The notes under the pieces were generated by a model. It was given only the letters and a program-made list of their open reading frames with translations, made no database searches and had not been told where the DNA came from. This document shows, one piece after another, positions 11,896 to 21,116 of a stretch of 64,000 bases of DNA (its first letter is position 1; every line of letters begins with the position of its first letter). The position numbers were made by a program, and so were the translations under genes. The DNA comes from Ramlibacter terrae (GTDB taxonomy: Bacteria; Pseudomonadota; Gammaproteobacteria; Burkholderiales; Burkholderiaceae_C). The stretch lies in NCBI GenBank assembly GCA_013127575.1, contig CP053418.1, positions 310,001-374,000 of the forward strand. The letters are read 5' to 3'.

Positions 11896-12616
11896 ATGCA
11901 GGAGCTTCTCGCGGGCCGCCGCGCGCTCGTCATCGGCGGCAGCTCCGGCATCGGCGAGGCCACGGCGCGCCGGGCCGCGCTGGCCGGCGCCGAGGTCACG
12001 ATCGCCGCGCGCGGCGCCGCCCGGCTCGACGCAGCGCTCGCGCGGCTGCCGGAAGGCGTGGCCGCCGCGCGCATCGACGTCGAGGACGCCGCCGACACCG
12101 CGGCCTTCTTCGACGCGCAAGCGCCCCGGGACATCGTGGTGCTGGCCGGCTCGGCCACGCGCGTCGGCGCGGTGCGCGAACTGCCGCTGGAGGATGCACG
12201 CGCGGCCATGCAGAACAAGTTCTGGGGCGCCTACCACGTGGGGCGCAGCGCGCGCCTGAATACGGGCGCCTCGCTCACCTTCGTCTCCGGCGTGTACAGC
12301 CAGCGGCCGGTGGCGGCGGCGGTGCTGCAGGGCGCCATCAACGCCGCGATCGAATCGCTGGCCCGCGGGCTGGCGCTGGAACTGGCGCCGCGCCGGGTGC
12401 GCGTCAACACGGTGTCGCCGAGCACGACGGCGACGCCCCTGTGGGATCGCCGGGCGCCGAGGGCGCCAGGCCAAGTTCGATGCCATGGCTGCGCGGCTGC
12501 CGGTCGGCCGCGTCGCCGATCCCGACGACATCGCGCAGGCCATCCTGCTGGCCGCCACGAACCGCTTCATGACCGGCGCCACCGTCCTCGTCGACGGCGG
12601 CGACGCGCTGGCCTGA
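11896..12616 (+). CDS. SDR-fold protein lacking the YxxxK catalytic motif
   Basis: Classical short-chain dehydrogenase size (about 240 residues) with the nucleotide motif VIGGSSGIGEATA and a C-terminal ATNRFMTGATVLVDGGDAL. In place of the usual Ser...YxxxK the sequence runs TFVSGVYSQRPVAAAVLQGA then INAAIESLARGLALELA: the Tyr and Lys positions are occupied by hydrophobic residues and Asn, so normal dehydrogenase chemistry looks unlikely. Breaks at about 12446 and 12468 (LWDRLGAEGRQAKFDAM expected). It follows the binding-protein gene by 5 bases. Possibly a non-redox or regulatory SDR. Confidence 0.75.
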
Positions 12617-12637
12617 GGCAAGCGAACCGAGACACGC

Positions 12638-13621
12638 ATGAAACTCCTGAACGTTCCCGTCATCGACATCAGCCCGTTCCGCAAGGGTACGGCGCAAGAC
12701 AAGCAGGAAGTGGTGGCGCGGCTGGTCGACCAGGCCTGCCGCGACATCGGCTTCCCGGTGATCAGCGGCCATGGCGTCGCCCCCGACCTGATCGAGCGCA
12801 CCCGCGCGGTGTCGCGCGCGTTCTTCGACCTGCCGGCGCAGCGCAAGCTGAAGGTGGCGCGGCCCGCCGTCGACGTGACGCGCGGCTACACCGGCGTCAA
12901 CGAGGAATCGCTGGCGCGCTCCCGCGACCCGGAGGCCTACGGCAGCGACCTCAACGAAAGCCTGATGATCGGCCCGGTCGACCCGCCCGATCCCGCCTAC
13001 GCCAACGCCCCCGCGGCGGGCAAGCACTTCGCGCCGAACATCTGGCCCGAAGACCTGCCCGAGCTGCAGGCCGTCTACACCGCGTACTACCGAGAGATGG
13101 GCAAGCTCGCCGAGGAGCTGATGCGCATCTTCGCGCTCGCGCTCGGCCTGCCCGAGCACTACTTCGACGACAAAGTCGACAGGCACATCAGCCGGCTGCG
13201 GGTGCGCAACTACCCGGCGCAGAAAGAGGCGCCCCAGCCCGGCCAGATCCGCGCCGGCGCGCACTCCGACTATGGCAGCCTGACCATCCTCTACGCCGAG
13301 GACAAGCCGGGCGGGCTGCAGGTGTGCAACGCCAACGGCGACTGGGTCGACGTGCCGATCCGGCCCGGCTGCTACATCGTCAACATCGGCGACCTGATGG
13401 CCCGCTGGAGCAACGACAACTGGGTGTCCACGCTGCACCGCGTCGTCAACCCGCCGGCCGGCGCCGGCGCCGAGAGCCGCCGCCAGTCGCTGGTGTTCTT
13501 CCACAATCCCAACTACGACGCGGAGATCGCCAACCTGATGCCGTCGCAGGCGGCGAAGTACGCGCCGACCACCTCGGGCGAGCACCTGCGCTCGCTGTAC
13601 GTGAAGACACAGAACGCCTGA
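12638..13621 (+). CDS. 2-oxoglutarate/Fe(II) oxygenase, isopenicillin-N-synthase-like
   Basis: Intact 327-residue non-haem iron oxygenase. The N-terminal DIOX_N region (VPVIDISPF, DIGFPVISGHGV, FFDLPAQRKLK) precedes a double-stranded beta helix holding the iron triad His209-x-Asp211 (GAHSDYGSLTIL) and His267 (TLHRVVNP). The 2-oxoglutarate-binding Arg-x-Ser is in RRQSLVFFHN. It probably hydroxylates or desaturates the substrate imported by the neighbouring transporter, using 2-oxoglutarate and O2. It lies between the SDR and the AtzH-like gene with gaps under 25 bases, so co-transcription is likely. Confidence 0.88.
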   Translation: MKLLNVPVIDISPFRKGTAQDKQEVVARLVDQACRDIGFPVISGHGVAPDLIERTRAVSRAFFDLPAQRKLKVARPAVDVTRGYTGVNEESLARSRDPEAYGSDLNESLMIGPVDPPDPAYANAPAAGKHFAPNIWPEDLPELQAVYTAYYREMGKLAEELMRIFALALGLPEHYFDDKVDRHISRLRVRNYPAQKEAPQPGQIRAGAHSDYGSLTILYAEDKPGGLQVCNANGDWVDVPIRPGCYIVNIGDLMARWSNDNWVSTLHRVVNPPAGAGAESRRQSLVFFHNPNYDAEIANLMPSQAAKYAPTTSGEHLRSLYVKTQNA

Positions 13622-13637
13622 GGCGCGAGGAGCCCGA

Positions 13638-14015
13638 ATGCAAGTCAACGATCCCGGGGTGCTGGCCCAGGTCGACGCCGTCTTCGATGCCTATGAAAGC
13701 GCGCTCGTCGGCAACGACGTCGAGGCGCTGGACGCCCTGTTCTGGGACAGCCCGCTCACGCTGCGCTACGGGGCCACCGAGAACCTGGTGGGCATCGAGG
13801 CCATCCGCGATTTCCGCAAGGCCCGTCCGGCGGCGGGACTGGCGCGCGAGATCGTCGAGCGGCACGTCACGGCCTTCGGCGCCGATTTCGCCGTGGCCAA
13901 CATCGTCTTCCGGCGCGCCGGGCAGGCCCGGCTGGGCCGGCAGACGCAGACACGGGTGCGGATGCCGGACGGCTGGAAGGTGGTCGCGGCCCACGTGAGC
14001 TGGATGGGCACATAG
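13638..14015 (+). CDS. AtzH/HpxZ-like NTF2-fold protein (DUF3225)
   Basis: Intact 125-residue protein with the AtzH-like pattern: VDAVFDAYESALVGNDVEAL, DALFWDSPLTLRYG, ENLVGIEAIRDFRKAR and the closing strand WKVVAAHVSWMG. Homologues are HpxZ of oxalurate catabolism and AtzH of cyanuric-acid catabolism, small partners genetically tied to amidases of those pathways. A short AGGAG-like site precedes ATG 13638. Its presence beside an amidase and a deacetylase is the strongest clue that this locus handles a ureide-, oxalurate- or triazine-derived compound. Confidence 0.82.
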   Translation: MQVNDPGVLAQVDAVFDAYESALVGNDVEALDALFWDSPLTLRYGATENLVGIEAIRDFRKARPAAGLAREIVERHVTAFGADFAVANIVFRRAGQARLGRQTQTRVRMPDGWKVVAAHVSWMGT

Positions 14016-14023
14016 GCGCTTCG

Positions 14024-14571
14024 ATGGACCGGCACTTCACCTTCACCGGCGGCGGCGCCGGCGACTGGCGCGTCCGGAGCAGCTTCGCGGTGCGAGGCGA
14101 GTCCCTGCCGCCGGCCACCCACGTGGCCATCGCGCCCGGGCTGCTGCCGTCCGGCGCGGGCGCCGGCTGGCAACTGCAGGGCGTGACCAGCAACGAACGC
14201 TACGTCACGCGGCCGGAACGCGCGGCGCTGGTGGCGCGGCAGGAGGGGCTCGGCCGCCCGGAATCCCGCCTGGCCGTGCTGATCCCGATCCGCAAGTCGG
14301 CCGCACGGTGGGCGCTTCCGCAGGACGAGCGCCGGGCGATCTGGAGGAAGGCTCGCGGCACATCGCGATCGGCCGGAGTACCTGCCGGCCATCGCGCGCC
14401 GCCTGCACCATTGCCGCGACCTGCCCGGGCCCCAGCCCTTCGACTTCCTCCTGGTTCGAGTTCGCGCCCGCCGACGAGGCGGCGTTCGATGCCCTGCTCG
14501 TACGACTGCGCGCCACCGGCGAGTGGGACTACGTCGAACGCGAGGCCGAAGTGCGGCTCGTTCGCGCCTGA
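14024..14571 (+). CDS. Chlorite-dismutase-family haem protein
   Basis: Repaired frame shows the Cld fold signature: VTSNERYVTRPERAALV, AVLIPIRKSA, the conserved His in GSRHIAI, YLPAIARRLHHCRDL, and FDFL-WFEFAP. Breaks at about 14342, 14370 and 14450, all at expected CCTGG. True chlorite dismutases need a distal Arg; I cannot place it here, and most short Cld-family proteins have other or unknown roles (haem-dependent, coproheme decarboxylase-like). Nine bases after the AtzH-like gene, so it may be the last gene of that operon. Confidence 0.72.
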
Positions 14572-14636
14572 AGCCCCCCGGCCGCGGCGCGGGCCGCTAA
14601 AGTCGGGACAACGTCGATCCACCGTCCCTTCCCGTC

Positions 14637-15513
14637 ATGCGCCTGTTCAGCGAGGCCTCGCGCCGCATCCGGCACGCCGCGCTCGCCACCCCCGGCCTGC
14701 GCGTGCTGCTGCTCGCCATCCGCAACTACATCCTGCACCAGAGCGCGAACCAGGCCGGCAGCCTGGCGTTCTCGGCCGTGCTGGCCATGTTTCCGCTGCT
14801 GATCCTGCTGTCGGCCTCCGCGGCCTTCTTCGGCAAGCCCGGCGAGGCCGCCGCGCTCGCGCACCGCGTGGTCAGCTATGCGCCGCAGGTGGTGCGCGAA
14901 TCGCTGGAGCCGGTCATCGACCGGTGCTGGCCCAGCGCAGCCGGGCGCTGCTGACCATCGGCCTGCTCGCCACGCTGTGGACCGCCTCGTCCGGCATGCA
15001 GGCGATCCGTTCGGCGCTCAATCGCGCCTACGGCATCGACCGCGGCATGTCGTTCTGGCGCGCCCGCATCAAGGTTACGCTGTTCACCGTGATCGTCGGC
15101 ACCGGCGTGCTGGCGACCTTCAGCTCGGTGGTGGTGATGCCGTACGTGTGGCAGCTGCTGGCGGAAAAGGCCACGTCGGGCGAGCAGGCGCTGTGGCTGC
15201 ACGACGGGGTGCGCTACGGCATGGCATTCTGGTGCTGGCAGTGCTGTACGCCTTGCTGTACGGCTGGCTCCCCGACATCTCGCAGCGGCTCTACACCGTG
15301 GTGCCGGGCGCGCTGGTCGGTGCGGCGATGTGGGTGGGGGCGGCGGCCACGCTGTCGAACGCATTGCGCACGGCCGGCAAGCTCGCGCTGTTCTACGGCA
15401 GCTTCACGGGCGTGGTCGCCACGCTGGTGTTCCTCTACATCAGCGCGGCCACGCTGATCTTCGGCGCGGAGATCAACGGCGTGCTGCGGGAGAAGGCGGC
15501 CGCACCGAAGTGA
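14637..15513 (+). CDS. YihY/BrkB-family inner-membrane protein
   Basis: Polytopic membrane protein of the virulence-factor BrkB/YihY family, about six TM helices. Diagnostic stretches are NQAGSLAFSAVLAMFPLLIL near the N terminus, WTASSGMQAIRSALNRAYGI, PGALVGAAMWVGAAATL and FLYISAATLIFGAEINGVL at the end. Breaks at about 14925 and 15233, both at expected CCTGG. Family function is not settled. It ends by overlapping the convergent epimerase gene by about 40 bases. Confidence 0.82.
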
Positions 15514-16513
15514 CCGGACGGCCCTGCGCGGCCCGCGCCGCGACAAAACCTTCGAACGCCTGCGCGCTGGTCTTGGCCGGCACGTAGCCCAGCGTCTCCT
15601 TCAGCGCCGTGTTCAGCAGCACCGGCCGGTAGCGCAGGAAGTCGAGCTGCTCGGGCCCGTAGCGCGTGAGCCGCAGCAGCTGGCCCACCACCAGCCCGGC
15701 GCGCAGCAGCCCCGCCGGCAGCGCGAGCAGCGGCTTGCCCAGGCGCTCGGCGATCTGCGGCAGCGTCAGCGCGCCGTCGCCCGCGAGGTTGAAGCAGCCG
15801 CCGCGGCGGGTGCGCACCGCGTGCAGGATGGCGCCGGCGACGTCTTCGTCCCAGATGAACACGAACGGGCTGTCGCTGCCGCGCACGGCGAGCAGCCGCG
15901 GCTTCTCGAACAGCGCGGTGATCTGGTTGTCCACGCGCTCGCCCAGGATGGTGCCGATCCGCAGCACCGTCTGCAGCAGCTCCGGCCGGCGCGTGCGGTA
16001 GTCCGCCAGCATCTCTTCCACCAGCCGCTTGTGGTGCGCATAGGCGAAGGCCTCGTTGCCACGCAACGGGTCGGCTTCGCGCAGCCAGGCCGGGTTGTCG
16101 GCGTGGTAGCCGTAGGCGGCGCCGCTGGAGCTCACGACGACCTGCGCCACGCCGGCGGCGAGGCAGGCTTCGACCACGTTGCGGGTGCCGAGCACGTCCA
16201 CCTCGTACGCGAGCTCGCGGCCCATCCGCGGGTCGGGGGTGACGATCGAGGCGAGGTGCACCACCGTGTCGATGCCGTGCGCGCGCAAGGCATCGGCCAC
16301 GCCGGGATCGCGCACGTCCTGCTGCACGTAGGTGACGCGCGGCAGGCGCCGGTCGGCAGGCACCGCGCGCACGTCGGCGCCGACGATCGCGTCCAGCCCG
16401 GGCTCGCGCGCCAGCGCCTGCAGCAGGCCGCGGCCGAGGAAACCGTCGGCGCCGGTGACCAGCACGCGGCGTGCGGGGGCGCCGTCATGCCGTCTCCGCC
16501 GCCGCTGCAGCAA
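15473..16513 (-). CDS. NAD-dependent epimerase/dehydratase (extended SDR)
   Basis: Extended-SDR nucleotide-sugar-epimerase-like protein: Rossmann motif VTGADGFLGRGLL, VVHLASIVTPD, the SSSGAAYGY segment and the later HHKRLVEEML helix, where a YAHHK version of YxxxK is present (AFAYAHHKRL). The open frame begins at ATG 16513. ATG 16488, which overlaps the stop of the symporter gene (ATGA), is the more natural start if one base is missing near 16475. Last gene of a minus-strand set with the symporter, monooxygenase and SDR. Substrate unknown. Confidence 0.8.
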   Translation of the reverse strand: MLQRRRRRHDGAPARRVLVTGADGFLGRGLLQALAREPGLDAIVGADVRAVPADRRLPRVTYVQQDVRDPGVADALRAHGIDTVVHLASIVTPDPRMGRELAYEVDVLGTRNVVEACLAAGVAQVVVSSSGAAYGYHADNPAWLREADPLRGNEAFAYAHHKRLVEEMLADYRTRRPELLQTVLRIGTILGERVDNQITALFEKPRLLAVRGSDSPFVFIWDEDVAGAILHAVRTRRGGCFNLAGDGALTLPQIAERLGKPLLALPAGLLRAGLVVGQLLRLTRYGPEQLDFLRYRPVLLNTALKETLGYVPAKTSAQAFEGFVAARAAQGRPVTSVRPPSPAARR

Positions 16514-17420
16514 CAGACGCGCCGTCGGCGGGCGTGCGCGCCCACCAGCTTGCGAGCGCGAGGCCGGCGATGATGTCCCAGAAGCCCCACACGCCCGCCA
16601 CCACCGCCATGCCGCCGAGGCCGCCGAAGAAGCTGAAGATCAGCACCAGGCCGAGGCCCGCGTTGCGGATGCCGACCTCGATCGCCACCGCGCGCCGGTC
16701 GTAGGCGCGCAGGCCGCTCAGGCGCGCGCAGAGCCAGCCGGTGCCGAACGCCAGCGCGTCGTGCAGCGCCACCGCCAGCAGCACCAGCCCCACGTAGTCG
16801 AGGAAGTAGCGCCAGTTGCCGGCCACGGCGCCGAGGATGAAGCCGACCAGGCACAGCATGCTGAGGATGCGCGCCGGCTTGCGGATGACCTGCGTCAGGC
16901 GCGGCAGCTTCTCCGCGCACAACACGCCCAGCACGAAGGGCACGCCGATGATCGCCACGATGTGCCCCGCCATCTCCACGGGGTCGAGCGCGATCTGGCG
17001 CAGCAGCGGCGCGGCCGTTGGATGCAGGCCGCCCCAGAACGCGAAGTTGAGCGGCATCAGCACGATCGCCAGCGCGTTCGACACCGCCGTCATCGAGACC
17101 GACAACGCCACGTTGCCGCCGGCGCGGTGCGTGAGGATGTTGCTGACGTTGCCCGGCGGGCAGCAGGCGACGAGGAGCATGCCCAGCGCGATGCTGGGTC
17201 CGGGCTCCAGCAGCAGCGTGAGCCCGAAGGTCACGGCCGGCAGCACCGGGAACTGCGCGGCGATGCCGACGGCCATGGCCCCCGGCATGCGCATCACGCG
17301 CTTGAAGTCGGCCACCCGGGTGTCGAGCGCGATGCCGAACATCAGGAACGCCAGCACCACGTTGAGCACGACCAGCGAGGCCGGGTTGAAGTTGAGGCGG
17401 ATCGCGTCGACGGGCAGCAT
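16485..17420 (-). CDS. Bile acid:sodium symporter (BASS) family transporter
   Basis: Intact 311-residue membrane protein with about nine TM helices. Family marks include FLMFGIALDTRVADFKRV, the VACCPPGNVSNILTHRAGG crossover (sodium-site region) and EVGIRNAGLGLVLIF. ATG 17420 is chosen because the protein begins directly with the usual N terminus; upstream codons are shared with the preceding gene region. BASS proteins carry organic anions such as steroids, pyruvate or pantoate derivatives. It is linked to the epimerase by an ATGA overlap and lies 19 bases after the monooxygenase stop. Confidence 0.88.
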   Translation of the reverse strand: MLPVDAIRLNFNPASLVVLNVVLAFLMFGIALDTRVADFKRVMRMPGAMAVGIAAQFPVLPAVTFGLTLLLEPGPSIALGMLLVACCPPGNVSNILTHRAGGNVALSVSMTAVSNALAIVLMPLNFAFWGGLHPTAAPLLRQIALDPVEMAGHIVAIIGVPFVLGVLCAEKLPRLTQVIRKPARILSMLCLVGFILGAVAGNWRYFLDYVGLVLLAVALHDALAFGTGWLCARLSGLRAYDRRAVAIEVGIRNAGLGLVLIFSFFGGLGGMAVVAGVWGFWDIIAGLALASWWARTPADGASVAAAAAETA

Positions 17421-17439
17421 GCAGGCTCCTGCGTTCGTT

Positions 17440-18755
17440 TCAGGCGAGCGCCGCGGCGGCGCTGCGCACCGCATCGCGGTAGGTGTCCTTGTGGACGTAG
17501 TAGGCCATCCGCTCCAGCTTGAGGTAGCGGTAGCCGCCGCTCAGGTCGGGCGGCGGGCCGGCCTTCGCCTGCCGCAACGCGTCGGCGCGGGGCGAGCCTT
17601 CGGCCTGCGCCTTGAAGAAGCGCGCCACCAGTTCGCCTTGCTCGTAGCGGCCCTGCCAGCCGATGCCGCTGGCCTCGATCATTCCCATCACCGCGAGGTT
17701 GTCGTGGCGGCGCGGAAAGATGTTGAGGTACAGCCGCGGCGCCATCCCCTCCCAGTCGAGGAGGGCGGGGTCCATGAAGGGATAGTGCAGCTTGTAGCCG
17801 GTGGCGCACAGCACCAGGTCGTAGTCGCGCGCGCTGCCGTCCCTGAAGTGCACGGTGCGGCCGTCGAGGCGCGCGATGTCGGGCCGCACGGCGATGTCGC
17901 CGTGGCCGATGTGGTGCAGCACCAGCGAGTTGACGACCGGGTGCGATTCGTACATGCGGTAGTCCGGCTTCGGGAAGCCGAAGCGCACCGGGTCGCCGGT
18001 GAACCACTGCAGCACCTTGGCGTCGATGCGCTGCTTCAGCCAGGCCGGCAGCCGGAGCTTGCCTCCGAGCGTGTCGGCCGGCTTGCCGAACAGGTACTTG
18101 GGCACGAAGTAGTAGCCGCGCCGCACCGACAGGTCGACGCTGGCCGCGTAGTGCACCGCATCCACCGCGATGTCGCAGCCGGAGTTGCCGGCGCCCACCA
18201 CCAGCACGCGCTTGCCGGCGAACCGTTGCGGATGCTTGTAGGCCGCCGTGTGCAGCAGCTCGCCGTCGAAGTGCCCTTCGAAGCGCGGCATGCTCGGCTC
18301 GGCCAGCGTGCCGTTCGCGATCACCACGCCGCCGAACACTTCGCTGTGCGTGCTGCCGCCGGCATCGGTCCACGTCACGCGCCGGGCGGCGCGGCGCTGT
18401 CGTCCAGCGGCTCCACCTTCTGCACGCGGGCGCCGAAGCGGAAGTGGCGGCGCAGGTCGAACCGGTCGGCGAACGCCGTGAAGTACGCGCGCAGCTCGCG
18501 GTGGCTCGGGTAGTCGGCCACGTCGTCGCCCATCGGAAACTCCGCGAACTCGGTGGTGCGCTTGCTCGAGATCAGGTGGGCCGAGTGGTAGACGGTGCTG
18601 CGCGGGTTGTCGATGTTCCACAGCCCGCCCACGTCCGTGTGGGCCTCGAAGCCCCGGAAGGCCAGGCCGCAGCGTTGCAGGTTGCGTGCAGCCGCGAGGC
18701 CGCTGGGCCCGGCGCCGATCAGGGCGATGGGCCGGTGCTTGTCCGTGGTCGTCAT
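17440..18755 (-). CDS. Flavin-containing monooxygenase (FMO/BVMO-like)
   Basis: FAD/NADPH monooxygenase. FAD motif IGAGPSGLAAARNL near the N terminus, the FMO identifying sequence FDGELLHTAAY (FxGxxxHxxxY), the NADPH motif VVGAGNSGCDIA, and the C-terminal LCATGYKLHYPF. One break at about 18378, where GCG CCG CCC AGG CGC is expected. Its ATG overlaps the SDR stop (ATGA), so translation is coupled. Family reactions are N/S-oxygenation or Baeyer-Villiger oxidation of ketones; next to an SDR and a BASS transporter, oxidation of an imported or exported organic (perhaps alicyclic or steroid-like) compound is plausible. Confidence 0.87.
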
Positions 18756-19584
18756 GGCGTGGGTCGTCCTCCGTCGTTCTTGTTCTTCAGCCCCGGGATC
18801 GGCGTGCTGCCGGGCGCACCCACCCGCGCCTTGCGCGGCTGGCCATTGAGCAGCCGGTCGTGCCACGCCGCCGGCAGCAGCGACAGCGCGCGCGACAGCC
18901 AGCCCACGCGGCGCGGCAGCACCACGTGCTCCTCGCCGCGCGCGGCGCGCGCCAGCAGCGCCTCGGCGGCCTGGCCGGCCTCCAGCAATCCCGGCATGGC
19001 GAAGGCGTTGGCCGCCGTCAGCTGGGTGCGAATGTAGCCGGGACTGGCGGTGCAGACGTGCACGCCGGTGCCGCGCAGCTCCGCGCGGACGCTTTCCGGT
19101 AGCGGATCAGCGCGCCCTTGCTGGCGCAGTACGCCGCGTTGCCCGGCATGCCGCGCCACCCCGCGATGCTCGCGACGCCCACCAGGCTGCCGCGGCCCGC
19201 AGCGCGCATCGGCGCGACGAAGGGCTGGAAAGTCGTGGCGACGCCCACCACGTTGATCTCCAGCATGCGGCGCAGCACGGCGAGGTCGTCCGCTTCCGCG
19301 GGATCGAAGCCACCGGCGACGCCCGCATTGGCGATCACCAGGTCCGGCGTGCCGTGCCGCGCCATCCAGTCGGCGGCCATCGCCTGCATGGCGGCGCTGT
19401 CGGTCACGTCGGGCGTGTAGACGGTGCAGCGCTGCGGGGCGGCCGCCGCGAGTTGCGCCAGCACGGGCGCTTGCAGGCCCACGAGGGCGACGCTGGCGCC
19501 GCCTTCGATCAATCGCGCGGCGAGCGCCTGCCCGAGGCCGCCGCAGGCGCCGGTGAGGATGGCGTTCCGGTAGGTGCTTGTCAT
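18752..19584 (-). CDS. Short-chain dehydrogenase/reductase
   Basis: Classical SDR with an intact active site: cofactor motif LTGACGGLGQALA, NAG in VIANAGVAGG, catalytic Ser in VASIAGW, and YxxxK in AYCASKGAL. One break at about 19100 (RYLESVRAELRG expected at a CCTGG). The C-terminal extension RALSLLPAAWHDRLLNGQP is typical of SDRs that work on hydrophobic alcohols. First gene of the operon leading into the monooxygenase, symporter and epimerase. Confidence 0.85.
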
Positions 19585-19633
19585 GGTAGGTCGCGGCGCA
19601 GCTTAGCCGAGGCGCGGCACCGCGCAAAATAGG

Positions 19634-20250
19634 ATGCTGGCCATGGCCCCCGTCCACGTCGATCCCCGCAAGGTCCACGCCTTCGAAACCCCTGATGCTT
19701 TCGAGGCGTGGCTGCGCGCCAACCATGCCCGCGAGAGCGAGGTCTGGATCCAGCTGCACAAGAAGGCGTCGGGGTTGCCGTCGATCTCGCCGAAGGAGGC
19801 GATCGACGTCGCGCTCTGCTGGGGCTGGATCGACGCGGTGCGCAAGTCGCTCGATGCCACCAGCTACCTGCAGCGCTACACGCCGCGCACCGCGAAGAGC
19901 ATCTGGAGCCGGTGAACGTGGGCAACGTCGAACGCCTCATCGCCCGGGGCCGCATGACCGAGCACGGCCTGCGGCAGGTGGAACTCGCCAAGGCGGACGG
20001 ACGCTGGGACCGCGCCTATGCCAGCGGGCAGGCGATGGTGCTGCCGGACGACCTGCTCGCCGCCATCGAGGCCGAGCCGAAGGCGAAAGCCATGCTGGGC
20101 AAGCTCAACGCGCAGAACCGTTTCGCGATGGCGTTCCGCCTGCACCACCTGAAGACCGAAGCCGGGCGGCGCAAGCGGATTGCTGCTTTCGTGGAGATGC
20201 TCGAGAAGGGCGAGACCCTCTACCCGCGGGCCACCGGCTCGAAGTCGTAG
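19634..20250 (+). CDS. YdeI/OmpD-associated family protein
   Basis: Bacteriocin-protection YdeI-like protein: N-terminal FETPDAFEAWLRANHA, ESEVWIQLHKKASGLPSIS, the highly typical DVALCWGWIDAVRKSLD, and RTAKSIWS-VNVGNVERLIARG across the break at about 19912. A C-terminal helical part (LRQVELAKADGRWDRAYA) completes the family. Starts at ATG 19634 or, equally in frame, 19643. Physiological role is not established. It overlaps the convergent gene by 31 bases. Confidence 0.82.
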
Positions 20251-20813
20251 CCGCTGCCCGCAAGGCGGGCGAGGCGCGCGCTGTCCCAGCCCGCGCCGAG
20301 CAGCACCATGCGCGTGCCGAACGCTTCGCTTTCCGGGCCGTCCGGCGCGCCCGGCAGCACCTGCAGCGCCTCCGCGCCGAGGCGCACGTACAGCAGCTCG
20401 TGCCGCGCCGCCAGCGCCTGCCAGAGGCGATGCGCGCCCGGCGACTGGCGCGGCCCGCTCACCAGGCAGAGGCCCGCGGCCAGCGCCCACGTGTAGACCG
20501 CGGTCGCGAGGCCGCGGCGCTGGTAGCCACCGGCGTAGCGCGAATGCGGGCTGCGCAGGAAGCGCGAGGCGTTGCGGTCGGCGTCGCGCACGCGGTTGAA
20601 CACCGTGCAGCCGGCGAGCGCGCGCCGCACCGTGTCTTCCACGTACACATAGAACTCCCCATCGACCTCGCGGTAGCGGAACACCATCCCCGGCAGCGGC
20701 GTCGCCACGGTCGGCATCGCGTGCAGCGCATCGCCACGCGTGTGCATCCGCTGGTGCAGACGCGCGAGTTCGGCGTCGATGTCGCGGTGGTCGAGGGCGA
20801 CGTCAATGCGCAT
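20220..20813 (-). CDS. GNAT-like N-acetyltransferase-fold protein
   Basis: Intact 197-residue protein. The only recognisable motif is YQRRGLATAVYTWALAAG, resembling the GNAT acetyl-CoA-binding motif (R/Q-x-x-G-x-G/A) followed by its helix. Upstream strands YREVDGEFYVYVEDTVR fit the fold. The beginning MRIDVALDHRDIDAELARL is unlike common acetyltransferases. Substrate unknown; the assignment rests on one motif. Confidence 0.5.
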   Translation of the reverse strand: MRIDVALDHRDIDAELARLHQRMHTRGDALHAMPTVATPLPGMVFRYREVDGEFYVYVEDTVRRALAGCTVFNRVRDADRNASRFLRSPHSRYAGGYQRRGLATAVYTWALAAGLCLVSGPRQSPGAHRLWQALAARHELLYVRLGAEALQVLPGAPDGPESEAFGTRMVLLGAGWDSARLARLAGSGYDFEPVARG

Positions 20814-21116
20814 GGTGCGGCTCCTCCGCGTGCAGTCGGTGCGTCATGCGGGCGAGTCTAGGCAGCACCGCATGCCCCTCGGGTCCTTGCCAGAATAGGC
20901 CGTTTCCGCGCCATCGTTGCCTATACTCGACGCATGTCCTGCCTCGCCCGCCGTCTCCCGTTCGCTCCCGCCCTCCCGGCGGGCGTGCAGCGAACCCCCG
21001 CACATTCCTAGGCCCGGCGGCCGGCTCCTTCCCCTTTTCAGCGCTATCCATTCCACCGCCGGGCACAGCCCCAGCGCGGTTGCGCGCGCGTCCCTTCGCG
21101 GACGGCGCGCGTACGA
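20814..21116. other. Divergent intergenic region (303 bases)
   Basis: Lies between the GNAT-like gene (minus) and the UspA gene (plus). I find no convincing gene, hairpin or promoter; a TATACT at 20922-20927 has no properly spaced -35 partner. Probably holds the two divergent promoters. Confidence 0.4.

Noticed and set aside
14572..14636. GGCCGCGGCGCGGGCCGC as a terminator hairpin after the Cld gene
   Set aside because: Arms are imperfect, and such GC palindromes are frequent by chance at this base composition.
20887..20927. Sigma-70 promoter TTGCCA ... TATACT before the UspA gene
   Set aside because: The two hexamers are 29 bases apart, too far for a promoter.
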